In this document: positions 30,573 through 38,580 of the stretch, in pieces
Layout: every line of letters starts with the position of its first letter
How positions within the stretch are numbered: the first letter of the stretch is position 1
Assembly: GCF_021401345.1 (NCBI RefSeq)
Contig: NZ_JACBGE010000002.1
Location: 248,001 to 312,000 of the forward strand
DNA from: Hydrogenophaga sp. NFH-34
Lineage (GTDB): Bacteria > Pseudomonadota > Gammaproteobacteria > Burkholderiales > Burkholderiaceae_C
Direction: 5' to 3'
DNA: 64,000 nt
The notes under the pieces: model-generated
The model's database searches: none
What the model saw: only the letters and a program-made list of their open reading frames with translations
What the model was told of the DNA's origin: nothing
Translations under genes and position numbers: made by a program

Positions 30573-31673
30573 ATGATGACCAACCTGAAACCCGGCAAGC
30601 TGCTGGCCATTGCCATTGCCACCCTCGCGCTTCTGGCGCTGCCCATCCTTTTGCAGGCGACGGGCAGCAACTCGTGGGCGCGCATCGTCGACATCGCGCT
30701 GCTGTACGTGCTGCTGTCGCTGGGCCTGAACATTGTGGTCGGCTATGCCGGCCTGCTGGACCTGGGCTACATCGCCTTCTTTGCCGTCGGTGCCTACCTC
30801 TACGGTTTGCTGGCGTCGCCGCACCTGTCGGAAACCTTCCCGGCCATCCAGGCCATGTTCCCCAACGGGGTGCACATCAACATCTGGGTGGTGATGATTG
30901 TGGCCGCCGTGGTGGCGGGCGTCGTCGGCATGATCCTGGGCGCCCCGACGCTCAAGCTGCGCGGCGATTACCTGGCCATCATCACGCTGGGCTTCGGCGA
31001 AATCATCCGCATCTTCATGCTCAACCTGGACCGTCCGGTGAACATCACCAACGGCCCCAAGGGATTGAGCCAGATCGACGCGCTGACGGTCTTTGGCATC
31101 AACATGGGGCAGCGGCAGACGATCGCCATTGGTGACTGGAGCTACACCTTCCAGCCGGTGACGATGTACTACTACCTGTTCCTGTTCTTCGTGGTGCTGT
31201 CGGTGATCCTCTCGTACCGGCTGCAGGACTCGCGCATCGGCCGCGCCTGGATGGCCGTGCGCGAAGACGAGATCGCCGCCAAGGCCATGGGCCTGAACAC
31301 CCGCAACCTCAAGCTGCTGGCCTTCGGCATGGGCGCCACCTTCGGCGGCATGTCGGGTGTGCTGTTCGCATCGTTCCAGCGTTTCGTCTCGCCTGAATCG
31401 TTCTCGCTGATGGAGTCCGTCATGGTCGTGGCCATGGTGGTGCTTGGTGGTCTGGGCCACATCCCCGGCGTGATCCTGGGTGCCCTGGTGCTGGCCGGTC
31501 TGCCCGAGGTGCTGCGCCACGTGGCCGGTCCGCTGACCGAAGCCACCGGCGGCCGCCTGGGCCCTGAGATCCTGCGTCAGCTGCTGATTGCGCTGGCCAT
31601 GGTGGTGGTCATGCTGTTGCGTCCGAAGGGCCTTTGGCCCGCGCCCGAACACGGCAAGTCCCTGGCGAAGTGA
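30573..31673 (+). CDS. ABC transporter permease, LivM type
   Basis: The 366-aa product is the second permease. It shows the LivM signature LLYVLLSLGLNIVVGYAGLL followed by DLGYIAFFAVGAYLYGLL, LGFGEIIRIFMLNLD and the EAA-like loop SRIGRAWMAVREDEIAAKAM. The ATG follows GGGGAGAGATCAC. The DNA here and in livH, livG and livF is richer in G and C than in the binding protein and the ligase genes around it. Confidence 0.93.
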   Translation: MMTNLKPGKLLAIAIATLALLALPILLQATGSNSWARIVDIALLYVLLSLGLNIVVGYAGLLDLGYIAFFAVGAYLYGLLASPHLSETFPAIQAMFPNGVHINIWVVMIVAAVVAGVVGMILGAPTLKLRGDYLAIITLGFGEIIRIFMLNLDRPVNITNGPKGLSQIDALTVFGINMGQRQTIAIGDWSYTFQPVTMYYYLFLFFVVLSVILSYRLQDSRIGRAWMAVREDEIAAKAMGLNTRNLKLLAFGMGATFGGMSGVLFASFQRFVSPESFSLMESVMVVAMVVLGGLGHIPGVILGALVLAGLPEVLRHVAGPLTEATGGRLGPEILRQLLIALAMVVVMLLRPKGLWPAPEHGKSLAK

Positions 31674-31724
31674 GTGGAGCACAAGAACATGAGCGCAGCG
31701 CAGAACCGCTTCCAGCAAGCGAAC

Positions 31725-31739
31725 GCCCCCGTGGGGGGC
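31725..31739. repeat. Short GC hairpin between livM and livG
   Basis: GCCCCC-GT-GGGGGGC forms a compact hairpin in the 103-base gap between livM and livG. Its role is not known; transcript pausing or mRNA stability is possible. Confidence 0.45.
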
Positions 31740-31776
31740 AGTGAGTACACGCCAGTGACGAACGTGGGGGCACACC

Positions 31777-32547
31777 ATGCATGAAACCATTCTCAAAGTC
31801 GCCAACGTCTCCAAGCGCTTCGGCGGTCTGCAAGCCCTCAGCGATGTGGGTATTGAAATCAAACGCGGTCAGGTCTACGGCCTGATCGGTCCCAACGGCG
31901 CCGGCAAGACCACGTTCTTCAACGTGCTGACGGGCCTGTACACGCCCGACAGCGGTTCGTTTGAACTCGCCGGCAAGGCCTACACGCCGACCGCTGTGCA
32001 CGAAGTGGCCAAGGCCGGCATCGCCCGCACCTTCCAGAACATCCGCCTGTTCCCCGAAATGACGGCGCTGGAGAACGTGATGGTCGGGCGCCACGTGCGC
32101 ACCCATTCGGGGCTGATCGGCGCGGTGCTGCGCACCCCCTCTTTCAAGAAGGAAGAAGCCGAGATCACCGCCCGTGCCAAAGAACTGCTGGAGTACGTGG
32201 GCATTGCCAAGTTCGCCGACTACAAGTCACGCACGCTGAGCTACGGTGACCAGCGCCGCTTGGAAATCGCCCGCGCCCTGGCGACCGACCCGCAGCTGAT
32301 CGCGCTGGACGAACCGGCAGCCGGCATGAACGCCACCGAAAAGGTGCAGTTGCGCGAACTGATCGACCGCATCCGCAACGACAACCGCACCATCCTGCTG
32401 ATTGAGCATGACGTGAAACTGGTGATGGGCCTGTGCGACCGCGTGACGGTGCTGGACTACGGCAAGCAGCTGTCGTCGGGCACGCCCGCCGAGGTGCAGA
32501 ACGACCCCAAGGTGATCGAGGCCTACCTCGGTACTGGCGGAGGATGA
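31777..32547 (+). CDS. ABC transporter ATP-binding protein, LivG type
   Basis: The 256-aa ATPase carries Walker A (GPNGAGKTT), the LivG-specific GIARTFQNIRLFPEMTALEN stretch, an ABC signature (LSYGDQRRLEIARAL), Walker B (LIALDEPAAGMN) and an H-loop (LLIEHDVKLVM). The signature begins LSYGD, as is usual in LivG. It energises import with LivF. Confidence 0.94.
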   Translation: MHETILKVANVSKRFGGLQALSDVGIEIKRGQVYGLIGPNGAGKTTFFNVLTGLYTPDSGSFELAGKAYTPTAVHEVAKAGIARTFQNIRLFPEMTALENVMVGRHVRTHSGLIGAVLRTPSFKKEEAEITARAKELLEYVGIAKFADYKSRTLSYGDQRRLEIARALATDPQLIALDEPAAGMNATEKVQLRELIDRIRNDNRTILLIEHDVKLVMGLCDRVTVLDYGKQLSSGTPAEVQNDPKVIEAYLGTGGG

Positions 32548-32589
32548 GCACCCCCCGCGCCGCGCTGCGCGCGTCACCCCCCAAGGGGC

Positions 32590-32626
32590 AACATCTGCGG
32601 CCCGGCAAAGCCGGTTCCGCGATGTT
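32590..32626. repeat. REP-like hairpin between livG and livF
   Basis: AACATC (32590-32595) pairs with GATGTT (32621-32626) around an inner stem GCGG/CCGC and CCGGC-AAA-GCCGG. This gives a long, nearly complete stem inside the 130-base gap before livF. The flanking sequence (CCCCCCAAGGGG) is also dyadic. It resembles intergenic repeat hairpins of Burkholderiales operons. Confidence 0.5.
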
Positions 32627-32677
32627 CTCGGTTGAGGCAGTTCGCACCGGACGGTGCAACGAAGAAGGATTCTGGAT

Positions 32678-33433
32678 ATGGCAAACACACTCCTGAAAGT
32701 CAGCGGCCTGAAGGTGTCGTACGGTGGCATCAAGGCCGTCAAGGGCATCGACATGGAGGTGCGCGAGGGCGAGCTGATCACGCTGATCGGCTCCAACGGC
32801 GCCGGCAAGACCACCACCATGAAGGCGATCACCGGGTCGCTGGGCGTCGAGGCGGGCAGCATCGAGTACCTGGGACAGCCGATCAAGGGCCAGGGCGCCT
32901 GGGACCTGGTCAAGCAGGGCCTGGCCATGGTGCCGGAAGGCCGCGGCATCTTCACCCGCATGACCATCACCGAAAACCTGCAGATGGGCGCCTACATCCG
33001 CTCCGACAAGGACGGGATCGCCAACGACATCGAGCGCATGTTCGGCATCTTTCCGCGGCTGAAGGAACGCAAGGACCAGTTGGCCGGCACCATGTCAGGG
33101 GGTGAGCAGCAGATGCTGGCGATGGCTCGCGCGCTGATGAGCCAACCCAAGGTGTTGCTGCTGGACGAGCCCTCGATGGGTCTGTCGCCGATCATGGTGG
33201 ACAAGATCTTCGAGGTCGTGCGCGACGTGTCCGCCCAGGGCGTGACCATCGTGCTGGTGGAGCAGAACGCCCAGCGCGCCCTGCAGATCGCCGACCGCGG
33301 CTACGTCATGGACTCCGGCGAAATCATCATGACCGGGGTTGGGCGCGACATGCTCGATAACCCCAAAGTTCAGGCCGCGTATCTTGGCGAGAGCGTAACA
33401 GGCATGCCAGAGGCCAATATCCATCATCACTGA
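32678..33433 (+). CDS. ABC transporter ATP-binding protein, LivF type
   Basis: The 251-aa product starts MANTLLKVSGLKVSYGGIKA; the in-frame ATG 24 bases upstream lacks a better ribosome site. It has Walker A (GSNGAGKTT), the LivF signature GLAMVPEGRGIFTRMTITEN, ABC signature MSGGEQQMLAMARAL, Walker B (LLLDEPSMGLSP) and the H-region (VLVEQNAQRAL). It completes the five-part importer. Confidence 0.94.
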   Translation: MANTLLKVSGLKVSYGGIKAVKGIDMEVREGELITLIGSNGAGKTTTMKAITGSLGVEAGSIEYLGQPIKGQGAWDLVKQGLAMVPEGRGIFTRMTITENLQMGAYIRSDKDGIANDIERMFGIFPRLKERKDQLAGTMSGGEQQMLAMARALMSQPKVLLLDEPSMGLSPIMVDKIFEVVRDVSAQGVTIVLVEQNAQRALQIADRGYVMDSGEIIMTGVGRDMLDNPKVQAAYLGESVTGMPEANIHHH

Positions 33434-33464
33434 AAGTAACTCTCTACAGAGAATGGGATGCACT

Positions 33465-35042
33465 ATGTTGAATCAGCGACAGCAATCCTTGGGGGCGGAG
33501 CTTCGCCAAGCGGCGAAAGACTCGCCCAACCGGACATTCCTGCGCATGCAGGGTGTCGAGATGACGTTCTGGGAGGTCAACGACCTGTCGGACAAAGTTG
33601 CGTCCGGCTTGGCGGCGATGGGTGTCAAGCAAGGCGATAACGTGAGCCTGATGCTTCCAAACTGCCCGGAATTCGTGGTGGTTTGGTTTGCACTGTCAAA
33701 ACTGGGCGCCGTTGCCGCACCCGTGAACACGTCGTTCCGTGGGCAAGTGCTCTTGAGCTCTATTGATTTGGTCGAGAGCCGCTTGCTGATTGCTCACGAC
33801 TCGCTTGCTGAGCAGTGGCAGGAACAGATGTCCATGTTCAGCACCATCCGCCAGGTCGTCCTGGTGGGAGGTGAGACTGCGCAGCTCGCCAAGGGAGTAA
33901 TGCCCTACAGGTCATTGTCGTCCATGGGAGCATTCTCTCCAGTTGTCTCAATCGCTCAACCGATTTCATCCTCAGACCTGTGCCTCCTGCTGTACACATC
34001 CGGAACAACTGGTCGCTCCAAGGCCGCGATGATTCCCCATAGGTACGTGCTGGCACAGGCCGATGGCGTTATCGAAGGGCTCGGTCTTCGGGATGATGAT
34101 GTCCTTTACTGCCCCTACCCTCTCTTTCATCTCGACGCTGCCGTGATGACGGTAGCGCCCGCTCTGCGCCTGCGCTGCATCGCCGCCATTGGCGAACGAT
34201 TTAGTGTGTCGCGCTACTGGGACGAAATGAGACAGTTCAAGGCCACTGTGTTCGACTTCATGGGTGCCACGCTGACGATGTTGTGGAAACAGCCACGAGG
34301 ACCTGGCGACCGCGACCACCACGCCCGACTGGGCTGGGGAGTCCCGATGCCGTCCTGGGCACCCGAGTTCGAAGAACGCTTCGGGTGCCGCCTAGTCGAG
34401 CTGTACGGGTCTACCGAGGTGGGAACAATCATCTACACACCTCAGGATGAGCCTCCGCGAAAGGGTGCTTGCGGACGACTGGCGCCGCAATGGGAGGCGC
34501 AGCTTCACGATGGAGAAGGCTTTCCGGTTCCCGCAGGCTCAGTGGGTGAGCTCGTGGTGCGCCCGAGAGAGCCGGATGTCATCATGCGTGGCTACTACGG
34601 CATGCCCAACGAGACCCTCGCGGCGTTCAGGAACCAGTGGTTCCATACGGGTGATTTGCTGCGCCAAGATGCGGACGGGTACTTTTACTTCGTTGGGCGG
34701 AGCAAAGACATTGTGCGTCGTCGAGGGGAAAACATATCTTCAGCCGAAGTGGAAATGGGTCTTGAAACCCATCCCGACGTTCTCGAAGCTGCTGTTTTCG
34801 GCGTACCCAGCGAAATGACCGAGGAAGACGTCATGGCGTGCGTCTCGCTGCGCGAAGGGGCTAAGTCATCTGCCGAGGACCTGACCAACCATTGTGCGCA
34901 AGTCATGGCGCGCTTCATGGTCCCCCGATACATCCGACTCCTCAGCGTCCTGCCCAAGACGCCTACGGACAAGGTCGAGAAATTCAAACTATCCCAGATC
35001 GGCATCACTGCCGACACGTGGGACCGCGAGCGTAAGAACTAA
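33465..35042 (+). CDS. AMP-dependent CoA ligase, CaiC-like
   Basis: This 525-aa ligase of the ANL superfamily starts MLNQRQQSLGAELRQ; an ATG at 33453 is possible. It has the P-loop LCLLLYTSGTTGRSKAAMIP, LVELYGSTEVGTII, the hinge WFHTGDLLRQDADGYFYFVG-RSKD and a C-terminal PKTPTDKVEKFKL lysine region. The pattern is nearest to the crotonobetaine/carnitine-CoA ligase group. It probably activates the imported acid to its CoA thioester. The gene is less GC-rich than the liv permease genes. Confidence 0.85.
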   Translation: MLNQRQQSLGAELRQAAKDSPNRTFLRMQGVEMTFWEVNDLSDKVASGLAAMGVKQGDNVSLMLPNCPEFVVVWFALSKLGAVAAPVNTSFRGQVLLSSIDLVESRLLIAHDSLAEQWQEQMSMFSTIRQVVLVGGETAQLAKGVMPYRSLSSMGAFSPVVSIAQPISSSDLCLLLYTSGTTGRSKAAMIPHRYVLAQADGVIEGLGLRDDDVLYCPYPLFHLDAAVMTVAPALRLRCIAAIGERFSVSRYWDEMRQFKATVFDFMGATLTMLWKQPRGPGDRDHHARLGWGVPMPSWAPEFEERFGCRLVELYGSTEVGTIIYTPQDEPPRKGACGRLAPQWEAQLHDGEGFPVPAGSVGELVVRPREPDVIMRGYYGMPNETLAAFRNQWFHTGDLLRQDADGYFYFVGRSKDIVRRRGENISSAEVEMGLETHPDVLEAAVFGVPSEMTEEDVMACVSLREGAKSSAEDLTNHCAQVMARFMVPRYIRLLSVLPKTPTDKVEKFKLSQIGITADTWDRERKN

Positions 35043-35057
35043 CCCAGGAGAACTCAG

Positions 35058-35822
35058 ATGAAATATGCAACCTTGAACAGTGTGGGCCCCGTTAGCGTTG
35101 TAACGCTAAATCGTCCTGAGCGGCTCAATGCCATCGGGAAAGAGCTCTTGCGCGACTTCCATGAAGCAATAGTGTCGGCTCAGGCGGACCCCAATACCCG
35201 AGCCATTGTGCTCACAGGAGCGGGCCGGGCATTCTGCGCGGGTGATGACCTGAAGGAGTTCGATGACCAGACCACCTCCTCCGAGTCCATAGCCAGCATG
35301 TGCGATGACATCCAACAGATTACACGCGACATCATGTTTGGGACCAAGCTGGTCGTTGGTGCTGTGCATGGATACGCGGTAGGCGGTGGGTTTGAATGGA
35401 TGCTGAACTGTGACCTGGTGGTCGCCGCTGATGACCTGGTTTGCTTCTTCCCAGAGATGCAACTCGGCCACTTTGTCACGGGGGGTGTCACGCATCTTCT
35501 GCCTCAGACTCTTGGCTATCAACGAGCCATGGAATTGATGGTGCTCGGGGACCGCGTGAATGCAGCCAAGCTCCAACAACTGGGCTTGGTCAATCGTGTG
35601 GTGCCGAAGGACGCGATGCTTGAGACGGCGATGACGATGGCCAATGCAGTGGCAAGCAGGTCTGCCTTCTCCACAGGTCTGCTCAAGAAGATGCTGACCT
35701 CGCAACTGAGCCCGTTCCTTGCCTCCGCACTTGAGTTGGAGCGCCAGGCCGCCATGGCGTGCTTCGGGAATGCAGATACCGCTGAGCGCATCCAGAATTT
35801 CACTTCGAAGAAGTGGTCCTGA
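35058..35822 (+). CDS. Enoyl-CoA hydratase/isomerase family protein
   Basis: The 254-aa crotonase starts after CAGGAGAACTCAG, 15 bases from the ligase. The oxyanion-hole motifs are AGRAFCAGDDLKEFDDQ and GYAVGGGFEWMLNCDLVVAA, and a glutamate is present in the active-site helix FFPEMQLGHFVTGG. It likely acts on the CoA ester formed by the ligase. The exact reaction cannot be read from the sequence. Confidence 0.88.
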   Translation: MKYATLNSVGPVSVVTLNRPERLNAIGKELLRDFHEAIVSAQADPNTRAIVLTGAGRAFCAGDDLKEFDDQTTSSESIASMCDDIQQITRDIMFGTKLVVGAVHGYAVGGGFEWMLNCDLVVAADDLVCFFPEMQLGHFVTGGVTHLLPQTLGYQRAMELMVLGDRVNAAKLQQLGLVNRVVPKDAMLETAMTMANAVASRSAFSTGLLKKMLTSQLSPFLASALELERQAAMACFGNADTAERIQNFTSKKWS

Positions 35823-35861
35823 AGAACGCCAGCACAGCGAAACTGCAAAGAAGGTGACGCG

Positions 35862-36554
35862 ATGATGGTATTGCACCACTGCATGAGTGCGCGCTCGTTC
35901 CGGGCGCTGTGGATGCTGGAGGAGCTGGGCGTGCCCTACGAATTGCGCATGTTGGAGTTTCCTCCGCGTGCGCGCGCCAGGCACTTTCTTCAGGAGAATC
36001 CTCTGGGCACCGTCCCTCTTTTCACTGATGGCGATGTTCGAATGACAGAGTCAGCGGCGATATGCCAATACCTAGCCACCCGATTCAACGGAGCGGGTCT
36101 GGCTGTCAGCACGGAGGACGAAAGCTATGGCGCCTACCTGAACTGGCTGCACATGAGCGACGCCACGTTGACCTTTCCGCAGACTATCGTGCTTCGCTAC
36201 CGACACTTTGAGCCGCATGAACGGCGACAACCGGAGGTGGCAGCGGACTATGAAAAATGGTTCCTTGGGAGACTGCGCGCCGTGGACGCGGCTCTTGAGC
36301 ACGAGGCGTTTCTCTGTGCAGGGCGGTTTACAGCAGCGGATGTGGCGGTCGGCTACGCCTTGCTGTTGGCGCAGCATCTCGAACTTCATACGTCGTTCTC
36401 AAGTCGGGTACAGAGCTATTGGGACCTTCTCCAGCAACGGCGAGGATACCGGCGCGCTCATGAAATTCAGTTGGACTCTGCGAGACAGCAGTCAGTGAGC
36501 CTCACCGCGGCACCCGACCTTCGACCGTTCCCAGCAGGGGTACCCTCTGTTTGA
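35862..36554 (+). CDS. Glutathione S-transferase family protein
   Basis: This 230-aa GST has an N-terminal thioredoxin-like domain (MMVLHHCMSARSFRALWMLE, with the cis-proline region GTVPLFTDGDVRMTESAAIC) and an all-helical C-terminal domain. Ser/Cys near residue 8-9 could be the glutathione-contacting residue. As the last gene of the operon it may remove an electrophilic intermediate or be needed in the pathway itself. It ends 24 bases from the convergent abiEii. Confidence 0.87.
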   Translation: MMVLHHCMSARSFRALWMLEELGVPYELRMLEFPPRARARHFLQENPLGTVPLFTDGDVRMTESAAICQYLATRFNGAGLAVSTEDESYGAYLNWLHMSDATLTFPQTIVLRYRHFEPHERRQPEVAADYEKWFLGRLRAVDAALEHEAFLCAGRFTAADVAVGYALLLAQHLELHTSFSSRVQSYWDLLQQRRGYRRAHEIQLDSARQQSVSLTAAPDLRPFPAGVPSV

Positions 36555-36578
36555 TGGAATGCTTTGGTGCGAATTTTC

Positions 36579-37493
36579 TTAGCCACTCAGCCGAGCGGCC
36601 AACAGGTCGGCCTGCTCGGCAAACTTCTTCGCATTGGTCCTCTGCAACTGCGCCAGGTTCTGCAGCTTCCATCGCACGCCCGGCAGATGTTCGAGGTGGT
36701 CGATGCCCAGCCGTGCCCACTCGGGTGTACCGGCAACCAGCGAGAGCAGAAAAAGCCGTTCCTCCTCGTCCAGTCCTAACTGGATCTCGCGCACAAGGCG
36801 CTCACGGGCGGCCAGCAATGCGTCCAACGGCACCGGCTCCGCCGTCATGCCCTGAAAGTTGTGCGTGAAGTCGTACTGGATGTTCCGCAGCGGTGGGAAC
36901 AGCACCTCGTGCACCGGACGGTTGCTGCTGGCCAGGTAGACCACAAAGGTGCGCCGGATGCTGGGTGTTATGCCTTCGTGCGAAAAAAGCTGCATCACGT
37001 CGAACAGGTCGCGGGGATGCTGCCGATCCAGCGCCGCCACCAGCTTGCCGCCGTAAACGTCTTCCAGCGAGACCACCGGGATCTCAAGGTCGGCCATCAG
37101 CACATCACGTGCGGTCGGCGTGAGCGAGGCTTGGCGCACCGGCAGCACGGTGCCCCGCATCACGAAATTCACTTCGATCTTGACCTGTACGGGTCCACGC
37201 CGCACCAACAGCTTTGTCTCCCCCTCTGCTGCCGCCGGCGCGTGCACCTGCAAGCCCTGTTTCTTCAAGCGCTCAGCCGCTTGCCGGATGGCCTCATTGA
37301 TGCGAACCAGCGCCTTGTCACGTGGCAGCGTGTGGTCGGGAAAGACCAGATCAAGGTCCACCGACAGGCGCGGCATGTCGCGCACGAAGAGGTTGATCGC
37401 GGTTCCACCCTTCAGCGCGAACGTGTCGTCCACGAATACCAGCGGCGCCACCTGCGTCAGCAGGCGCGCGGTATCAAGATAGGTCTGATTCAT
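36579..37493 (-). CDS. abiEii: AbiEii-type nucleotidyltransferase toxin
   Basis: This 304-aa DUF1814-family protein has the nucleotidyltransferase motifs LKGGTAINLF (27-36) and SVDLDLVF (44-51), and the downstream VVSLEDVYGGKLVAALDRQHPRD block. AbiEii toxins transfer nucleotides to targets such as tRNA and stop growth, giving abortive phage defence as a type IV toxin-antitoxin system. Its ATG overlaps the stop of the antitoxin gene by four bases. Confidence 0.93.
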   Translation of the reverse strand: MNQTYLDTARLLTQVAPLVFVDDTFALKGGTAINLFVRDMPRLSVDLDLVFPDHTLPRDKALVRINEAIRQAAERLKKQGLQVHAPAAAEGETKLLVRRGPVQVKIEVNFVMRGTVLPVRQASLTPTARDVLMADLEIPVVSLEDVYGGKLVAALDRQHPRDLFDVMQLFSHEGITPSIRRTFVVYLASSNRPVHEVLFPPLRNIQYDFTHNFQGMTAEPVPLDALLAARERLVREIQLGLDEEERLFLLSLVAGTPEWARLGIDHLEHLPGVRWKLQNLAQLQRTNAKKFAEQADLLAARLSG

Positions 37494-38227
37494 CGTTTTA
37501 GCACCAGCAGGCCGTCGGCCGATCGGGACACCCAGGGCCGGTCGCTGCCCGTCGGTAGCGTGGCCGGATCGAGCTTGGCTGCCCAGGGCAACGATGCCTC
37601 GCGGCCGAGTTGCAGGCAGAGCCGTACTGTCTTGACGCTCGTGCAGCGCTGCAGCAGTTCGCGCAGCACGTCGACGCGAAGGCTGTAGGCGCTTTCCACG
37701 AGCTCGCGCGCCTCCTGCAACGGCTGGCGGACACCTACGTCGCTCAGCAACTCCAGCAGTGCGCGCTCCGGCGCCGATACCTGCGGCGCTCCGCTACGTT
37801 TCTCGAACGGCCCGGCGTGCAGCAAGGCGCTAGGCGGCTCATCGAAGAGCCGCTTGCGGTGGTACTCGGCCGGAAAGCGCTCGGTGAACCATTCGGGCAG
37901 GCGCCCTGCCGCCCAGCCATAGAGCTGCAGCACCGGCTGCTGCGCCACATACTGGCGCACGCCGTACCAGTCCAGCGCCGACTTGCCGCCTACGTGCAAG
38001 CCTTTGAGGCGACGCTGCAGCAGGGTCAGGCTCGGATACAGCCCTAGGGTGTCGTTGGGCCGGCAGAAGACCCCGCGCGCCAAGCGCGTGAGCCAGCCCG
38101 CGCGCACATAGTGCACGGCCAGATCCGCAGAGATGCCAAGCGCCGCCAGGTCCTCCGAGGTCAGCGGCATCCCCGGCGGCAGGCGGGTATAGAGTGCATT
38201 TAGTTTACTCGTTCCAGTCGTAGCCAT
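37490..38227 (-). CDS. abiEi: AbiEi-type antitoxin/transcriptional autoregulator
   Basis: This 245-aa protein starts MATTGTSKLNALYTRLPPGM. The N-terminal winged-helix part includes LTSEDLAALGISADLAVHYV and GWLTRLARGVFCRP, typical of the DUF6088/AbiEi group. A C-terminal AbiEi domain contains GGKSALDWYG and APERALLELL. It should repress its own operon and counter the toxin without direct binding. A TTG 12 bases upstream is an alternative start. Confidence 0.9.
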   Translation of the reverse strand: MATTGTSKLNALYTRLPPGMPLTSEDLAALGISADLAVHYVRAGWLTRLARGVFCRPNDTLGLYPSLTLLQRRLKGLHVGGKSALDWYGVRQYVAQQPVLQLYGWAAGRLPEWFTERFPAEYHRKRLFDEPPSALLHAGPFEKRSGAPQVSAPERALLELLSDVGVRQPLQEARELVESAYSLRVDVLRELLQRCTSVKTVRLCLQLGREASLPWAAKLDPATLPTGSDRPWVSRSADGLLVLKR

Positions 38228-38322
38228 ACTGCGATTCAAACACTTTATTCAAACTTCAGTCAACTTGAAATGCGATTTTGAATCGTAGCCAGACTACGAC
38301 AATATAACTTATTCAAAATAAC
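38218..38322. repeat. Imperfect direct repeats in the abiE promoter region
   Basis: TCGTAGCCATACTGCGA (from 38218) recurs as TCGTAGCCAGACTACGA (from 38283), each followed by an AT-rich stretch ending TTATTCAAA. The offset is 65 bases. The left copy covers the abiEi start codon. They look like binding sites for the AbiEi regulator, but known AbiEi sites are inverted repeats, so this is a candidate only. The rest of the 353-base gap to jetA holds no gene. Confidence 0.5.
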
Positions 38323-38580
38323 CAGACCACCCGTCGACAGCCAAGCAAGAAATCCGCACCAATCCGCCCGACGCTGTGTGTCCTTCGCTGGTTGCGGTGG
38401 GGCTCTTGATTGAGCGGCACTGCACATCGACCCAGTCGCGAGAAACGAAGCCTCCAGAAAAGACCGATATCTTCGTGCCCTGCACACCGTGACAGAACGG
38501 TGTCGGCCCGCTCCTGCCTGACATCCCGTTACTCCGGTTACTATTTGCCGAGCAAGGGGAACGAAGGAGGAGCACATCCA

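Noticed and set aside
29523-31862. 779-codon minus-strand frame opposite the liv permease genes
   Set aside because: The composition (His, Gln, Arg and Gly rich, no domains) is that of an antisense shadow of GC-rich coding DNA.
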